This document shows positions 6,563 through 10,046 of a stretch of 10,046 bases of DNA, piece by piece. The notes below the pieces were generated by a model. The model ran no database searches. It was not told the origin of the DNA and was given only the letters and a program-made list of their open reading frames with translations. The stretch's first letter is position 1. Every line of letters begins with the position of its first letter. The stretch is from Zygnema cylindricum. Its lineage: Eukaryota; Streptophyta; Zygnematophyceae; Zygnematales; Zygnemataceae. Made by a program: the position numbers and the translations under genes. The stretch lies in NCBI GenBank assembly GCA_037447655.1, contig JBBHKE010002888.1:1-10046 (forward strand), given 5' to 3'.

Positions 6563-7181
6563 GAGTGTTTGTAATATAAGTAACAACTTATTATATTAAT
6601 GGTTTTAAGTTTTAGTAAGTTTATTAAGTTTTAAAGAGAACGTCATCACATTTAATGATCATTTTTTTAGAGTATTATTTTACGATCAAAGGTTAAAGAC
6701 CAACTTTCGAATATGACTATTAGAAAAATGCCTCTAAGGTCCTAACTGTGTATAATATTATTTACATATTACTTAAGTATTATTACTTTACTGTCTTTCG
6801 TAAATTGATAAAAAATGAAACAGCAAAGGTTCAATATACCTTAGTCAACAGTCAAAAGTGAGCCTTGTACTACACTTCTAGGCAACCATGTGCACTATAA
6901 AGTCAACAGTATTATACAATTTGTATTTTTTGTTTTAATCTAGTTATTTTACTTTAGTTTATATTGTTTGGACAAGGGAGTTGGATTAGAGATTCAAAGC
7001 GCGTGGAAATTGCCAAAAAGGCAACCGTACAGGCAAGGCAGCGGAAACGAAGGCAACGGAAACGACACTTTTTCGGCCATGGTCAACAACCATAGACAAA
7101 GGGTTAAAAATGTGAATGTCTACAAATGTCACCTAAAATTATGCGACGTCACTACCAATTTTGAACAATCTGGTGCGGCAT

Positions 7182-7359
7182 GACAGATTGTAGACGTTGA
7201 CAGCCGTCACGGGCATTGTCTAGGTATAGAATCGTCACGCCCTTAAGTAACATTTTTTTTTGTTACACCTAGAGACACTAAAAAGTCGTGCCCGCCGGAT
7301 CCGCGCTAAAAAAAAAAATATTTCGCTAAGTTTCAAGTACATTGAGACGCACCGTTAAG
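7182..7359 (+). repeat. Right-end direct repeat, copy 2
   Basis: Matches 5607-5783 in order: GACAGATTGTA, GACAGCCGTCA, CTTAAGTAACA, AGAGACAC, GCCGGATCCGCGCTAAAA, TTCGCTAAGTTTCAA, then GAGACGCACCGTTAAG. A longer poly-T and a longer poly-A run distinguish it from copy 1. It ends the second element copy. Confidence 0.75.
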
Positions 7360-8063
7360 GTATGTGCCAACAAAATCTGTATTGTAGAGAATATTCTCCG
7401 TACGTGTTCAATGGGTGTTTCAATATACAAAAAAAAAAATAGTGATATCTTTTGACAATTATGTTATTTTGTGACGTGGAAGGGGTTATATTTTTTTGTG
7501 AGATTGTTTAGTGACATTGTTGATGTCATGCATTTTTCTAACACTTCCAACATGGCTACCTAATTTCTTGGTTTATACTTTTTTACTCTCTCGCGCAAAA
7601 ATTTCAAAAAAAAGAAAATTAAAAGCACTTTAACATACCAACAAAGGTTTCATTTTTTTCAAGTAGGAGTGGGAAAAGGGAGTGGGAAATTGGAAGGGAG
7701 AGGGGTCGACGGAGAAGGCGGTGTAGTTTTATTGTTTTTAAGAGGAAAATGAAACCTAGAGCCACAAGCCCTTGGGCGGATAAATCGTAAAAACCCACTT
7801 TGCATTGCCGATTTTTTTAGACGTTCGTGCAAACTATCTCAAACGTTTTTTGGATTTGTGTTTCGACGAACAATTAAACACGCAAACATTGACTTACCCT
7901 GAGGAGGGTTTATATTTTTTCGTACTATATGTACATTGCAGCTGTTAATATATTTAACACACCGTCGCATATCACAAAATATGTCCGATTCTTCCTTAGC
8001 CGTAAGAAAATGCGTGTGCATGTGCTGAAAATCTAACCTAATTTATTTATGGAGCAGGGTCGT
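7360..8063. other. Non-coding spacer
   Basis: No gene is recognisable in this stretch. It holds several poly-A and poly-T runs (7431-7439, 7815-7820 and others) and, near its middle, the G-rich purine tract listed separately. The 60-codon reverse-strand frame at 7839-8021 shows no motif. Confidence 0.5.
7664..7705 (+). other. G-rich purine tract with G-quadruplex spacing
   Basis: Five G-runs of three or four occur at 7671-7673, 7678-7680, 7684-7686, 7696-7698 and 7702-7705, with gaps of 4, 3, 9 and 3 bases, all purine or nearly so. The sequence meets a relaxed G-quadruplex pattern on the plus strand, and the complementary strand is a polypyrimidine tract. Whether it folds or acts in a cell is not visible here. 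Confidence 0.55.
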
Positions 8064-8431
8064 GCTTCAATTCTAGCCCACATATATAAAAAGATACCCG
8101 CTGGTGCTCCAACGTTTGCCCAATTGTAGTGAAAGATCCAATCTTGGCATTGTTGTAGAAAAAATGACCCTTAGTTATGCTTTGATTCTAGTCTAATTGT
8201 CGGAAAAGGTGCATGAGTGTGTACGATTATTACTTCATTGTAACAAAGGTCCAATTTTGACGTATTGTGGGAAATGTTGCTTGCTTGTGCCCCATTCTTC
8301 CCAGTATTAGGGAAAACAACTTGCCTAAGGTCCAATTCTTCACTAGATGGAAAAGGTTTGAGTTTAGCCTAATTGCATGAGAAGGTACATGAGCTTCAAT
8401 TCTTGCCTAAATGTAGGAAACCTTCAAAAAC
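8064..8431 (+). repeat. Decayed minisatellite, about ten units of 26-44 bp
   Basis: A loose unit recurs: GTGCTTCAATTCTTGCC, then TAATTGTAGGAAAA, then often GGTGCATGA. Unit starts can be placed near 8064 (CTTCAATTCTAGCCC), 8104 (GTGCTCCAACG), 8136 (GATCCAATCTTGG), 8180 (GCTTTGATTCTAG), 8219, 8248 (GGTCCAATTTTG), 8287 (GTGCCCCATTCTTCC), 8329 (GGTCCAATTCTTC), 8355 (GGTTTGAGTTTAG) and 8399 (CTTCAATTCTTGCC). Identity between units is low and lengths vary, so this is an old array. Confidence 0.6.
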
Positions 8432-8929
8432 TTTTGAAAAGAAGTCCTACAATGTTGCTTTCACGTGAACTTTAGTGGCTCCTCCATGCGAACCCGACAA
8501 TTTACTTAACGGTAACATCTGGACGGCCGGGTCGATTATTGCCTTCACTTGACGGCCGTCATTTAAAGCTGCGGGTAAAAATCGAGCCGGGTGCTTTGAT
8601 TAATCACAATTCTTCACAAGTCAAAGCTAGTCAATGAATCGGCCGTCAAATTTTGACCCAGCTATACTGTCAAACCTAGTCTCAGTACTAGTCTGAACCT
8701 TGCAATTGTGGACATATTTGTTATACTTTTTGGTTTTTGCATATGTTGACGTTTGCGCTTGCGCCCAACCAAAATGACGTTCGCGATTGTCATTTTCCGT
8801 TTTTAAATTCCCGTCCTATCATGTGCCGATAAAAACAGAAACATGAACTAACTCCATGTGGTTCGGCCTCCCTTCCGTGGTCAGCTGGTTCGCGAGTCGC
8901 CTAGGTGGCCGCACGCCTTATGACGGAGA
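8432..8929. other. Non-coding spacer with CGGCCG palindrome cluster
   Basis: No gene is recognised. TGACGGCCGTCA (8550-8561) is a perfect 12-bp palindrome, with related GACGGCCG at 8522 and CGGCCGTCA at 8640. A perfect 8-bp stem AAAATGAC / GTCATTTT lies at 8771-8778 / 8789-8796 around a 10-base loop. A CG-rich patch follows near 8860-8920. Confidence 0.5.
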
Positions 8930-9009
8930 AATCTCGAAAGGTAAATCTCGAAAAATAAATCACGAAGGATAAATCTCGAACGATACTGTACTGTAGATCT
9001 CGAAGGATA
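8930..9009 (+). repeat. 14-bp tandem repeat AATCTCGAAGGATA
   Basis: Four contiguous 14-base units lie at 8930-8943, 8944-8957, 8958-8971 and 8972-8985. Then comes a 10-base insert, CTGTACTGTA (itself CTGTA twice), and a fifth unit at 8996-9009. The units differ at one to three positions, all in the GAAGGATA half or at one CTC/CAC site. Confidence 0.9.
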
Positions 9010-9700
9010 AAATTTCGTAATCCTTCAACCAATGCGATAACCTGCCGACATCCCGCCTGGCACTTCCCGGTGAAGGTTATTAGTCTGGCACCGTACAAGT
9101 CCGTAGTTTCCAACTTTTCAAACTCTCCGAAAGGTCGACCTTTCAATGAATTATTGAATTTTCAAGAAAACATAAAAGATGGTAAATCTTTGTAAAACCG
9201 TACGCTATCTAGTTATGTACCTACAGATGTCGTACTCTCCATACCGTTTCTATCCGTCTGGCGCTAACCACAATATCGTAGACTGTTGTACACTGTTATA
9301 TTTTGTCCTACCGCCCTGCTAATCATTCCTTTAAAATCCACCGTACGGTCGCACCATTACAGGCCGGCCGGCCGGCCGCCACTCTCCCGACCAGCCATAT
9401 CTCCGTGTTCGAATCTTCTCCTGTCAACAATCATGCCCCCTCACGTTCCATCCGCCGTCGATTCGATCGCTTTACCTTCGCAGAGTCGTCCTTTCCACTC
9501 ATCAAGCTATCCGTTCGCCTAATAATGGTGTGCCTCGTGGCGACTGGTCCTGTGTGCACCCGTTAGGATTTAGGACTTCTCTGGTTCCCTGCCGTCCCTA
9601 TTTCCGAACCCCGGAAGTTTGTAGTTTCGAACTCCCAAGTTTTTTCAGCTGTCCATTCAAACGTACGGTTACTGCAGGCAGCTACAGGACTGTACTGTAG
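9010..9700. other. Non-coding or undetermined sequence
   Basis: Base composition becomes less AT-rich here. Two plus-strand frames overlap in 9286-9566 in different registers, without an ATG at their beginnings and without recognisable motifs, and both read proline/serine-rich, as expected of C-rich DNA. A GGCC run sits at 9362-9377. I call no gene. Confidence 0.4.
9362..9377. repeat. GGCC x4 microsatellite
   Basis: Four perfect GGCC units in a row, self-complementary and containing only G and C, embedded in ordinary sequence. Confidence 0.9.
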
Positions 9701-9721
9701 TTACTTGAGAGCTGGCTGCAG
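9672..9721. repeat. Nested inverted repeat
   Basis: CTGCAGGCAGCT (9672-9683) pairs with AGCTGGCTGCAG (9710-9721) with one mismatch. An alternative inner stem, CTACAG (9682-9687) with CTGTAG (9695-9700), lies between them and overlaps the outer stem by two bases. No T-run follows, so this is not a bacterial terminator. Confidence 0.5.
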
Positions 9722-10046
9722 GAAGACATTGCAATATACACAATTTCTAAAGCCGTTTCTTCCAGTATTTACAGCAGTAGGTCGTTTCATAGCTCAGTTG
9801 TGAAGGAGTATTTTTCTGCAGAGGAGCAGGAGAGGTTGATGCGACAAACATACCGAAAAGCAGATATAGCATATATGTACGTTTGGCATTGCAGGCAACA
9901 CAATTCAGCAGCAGAACAACATAATTAAAAAATTTAAAAAGTGTATATTTAATCAAGGAGCAGATAGTTTACAATCAAGCAGAGGCACGAGGCTGGCATT
10001 TTGGATTGATCAGGCTGCAAGCAGCCAAGATCATTTGTCACTGGAC
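9701..10046 (+). other. Weakly coding-like stretch at the right edge
   Basis: Two plus-strand frames are open in sequence: 9701-9931 (76 codons, then TAA) and, in another register, 9870 to the window end without a stop. The first has mixed, protein-like composition over its middle, including VVKEYFSAEEQERL, but no ATG until well inside. It matches no family I know. A reverse-strand frame at 9747-9956 starts with a hydrophobic stretch and conflicts with it. This could be part of a spliced exon continuing outside the window or simply chance. Confidence 0.2.

Larger units (their letters stand above)
6130..6968. other. AT-rich insert splitting the second element copy
   Basis: This segment has no counterpart in the first copy of the element and is far more A/T-rich than its surroundings, with a markedly T-rich plus strand at about 6290-6480. 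A 68-codon frame there (6291-6497, plus) encodes an almost uniformly hydrophobic peptide, which is what T-rich DNA gives by chance. I see no terminal inverted repeats or clear duplication at its edges, so it may be an insertion of unknown type or old sequence that copy 1 lost. Organellar origin is possible from composition alone but no organelle gene is recognisable. Confidence 0.45.
5783..7359 (+). mobile_element. Second, left-truncated and interrupted copy of the 4960-5782 family
   Basis: This copy starts directly after the right terminus of the first. Its first part (about 5799-6120) aligns with 5157-5410 of copy 1. The tail from about 6969 (GGACAAGGGAGTTGG, comparable to GGACAGGAGAGGTT in copy 1) to GACGCACCGTTAAG aligns with 5445-5783. 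It lacks the TTAGGGTGCG left end and the 57-bp tandem units, and is split by about 0.84 kb of AT-rich DNA. The head-to-tail order may come from unequal recombination or from an insertion next to an existing copy. No protein is encoded. Confidence 0.55.

Noticed and set aside
8083-8093. TATATAAAAAG as a TATA-box promoter
   Set aside because: It falls in the first unit of a decayed minisatellite with no downstream open frame. Such words are expected by chance in AT-rich DNA.
9286-9566. Two overlapping plus-strand frames, proline/serine-rich
   Set aside because: They run in different registers over the same DNA, do not begin with ATG, and their composition reflects C-rich sequence.

Overview
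This window looks like nuclear, non-coding, repeat-rich DNA from a eukaryote. No bacterial-style gene packing, Shine-Dalgarno/operon structure, rRNA or tRNA is visible. Stops are frequent in all six frames, poly-A/poly-T runs are common, and the longest open frame is only about 150 codons and matches no protein family I recognise. I cannot name the lineage. The pentamers GTACG and CGTAC are clearly over-represented across the window, in and out of repeats.

The most structured part is 352-3002. It is a composite inverted-repeat (foldback-like) element made of two large, diverged palindromes placed end to end. Unit 1 is 360-1387 and unit 2 is 1390-2994. Each unit has a forward arm and an inverted arm, so four diverged copies of one arm lie in alternating orientation. 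The arms share an outer end starting CATAGTTGTTC, a block of 21-bp phased CCGTAC-type tandem repeats, and a central A/T-rich part. The two units abut as CTATG-AC-CATAG around 1388. The whole is bracketed by an 8-bp direct repeat, GTCCATAC (up to 11 bp with shared end bases), which may be a target-site duplication. No transposase is encoded, so it would be non-autonomous.

Region 3003-4956 is about 2 kb with no recognisable gene. It contains four GTACG boxes at exact 10-bp spacing (3961-4000). Region 4960-7359 holds a second, unrelated inverted-end repeat family. One complete-looking 823-bp copy (4960-5782, ends TTAGGGTGCG/CGTACCCTAA, possible 3-bp GAG duplication) is followed directly by a second copy. 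That copy has lost its left end (about 5783-7359) and is interrupted by about 0.84 kb of very AT-rich DNA (about 6130-6968) with hairpin structure.

From 7360 to the end the sequence is lower-order: a G-rich purine tract with G-quadruplex spacing (about 7664-7705), a decayed minisatellite of about ten units (8064-8431), a palindromic CGGCCG cluster (8522-8648), a 14-bp tandem array (8930-9009), a GGCC microsatellite (9362-9377), and weakly coding-like open frames at the right edge. I see no genes working together here; the window is best read as an accumulation of non-autonomous DNA elements and small tandem repeats.
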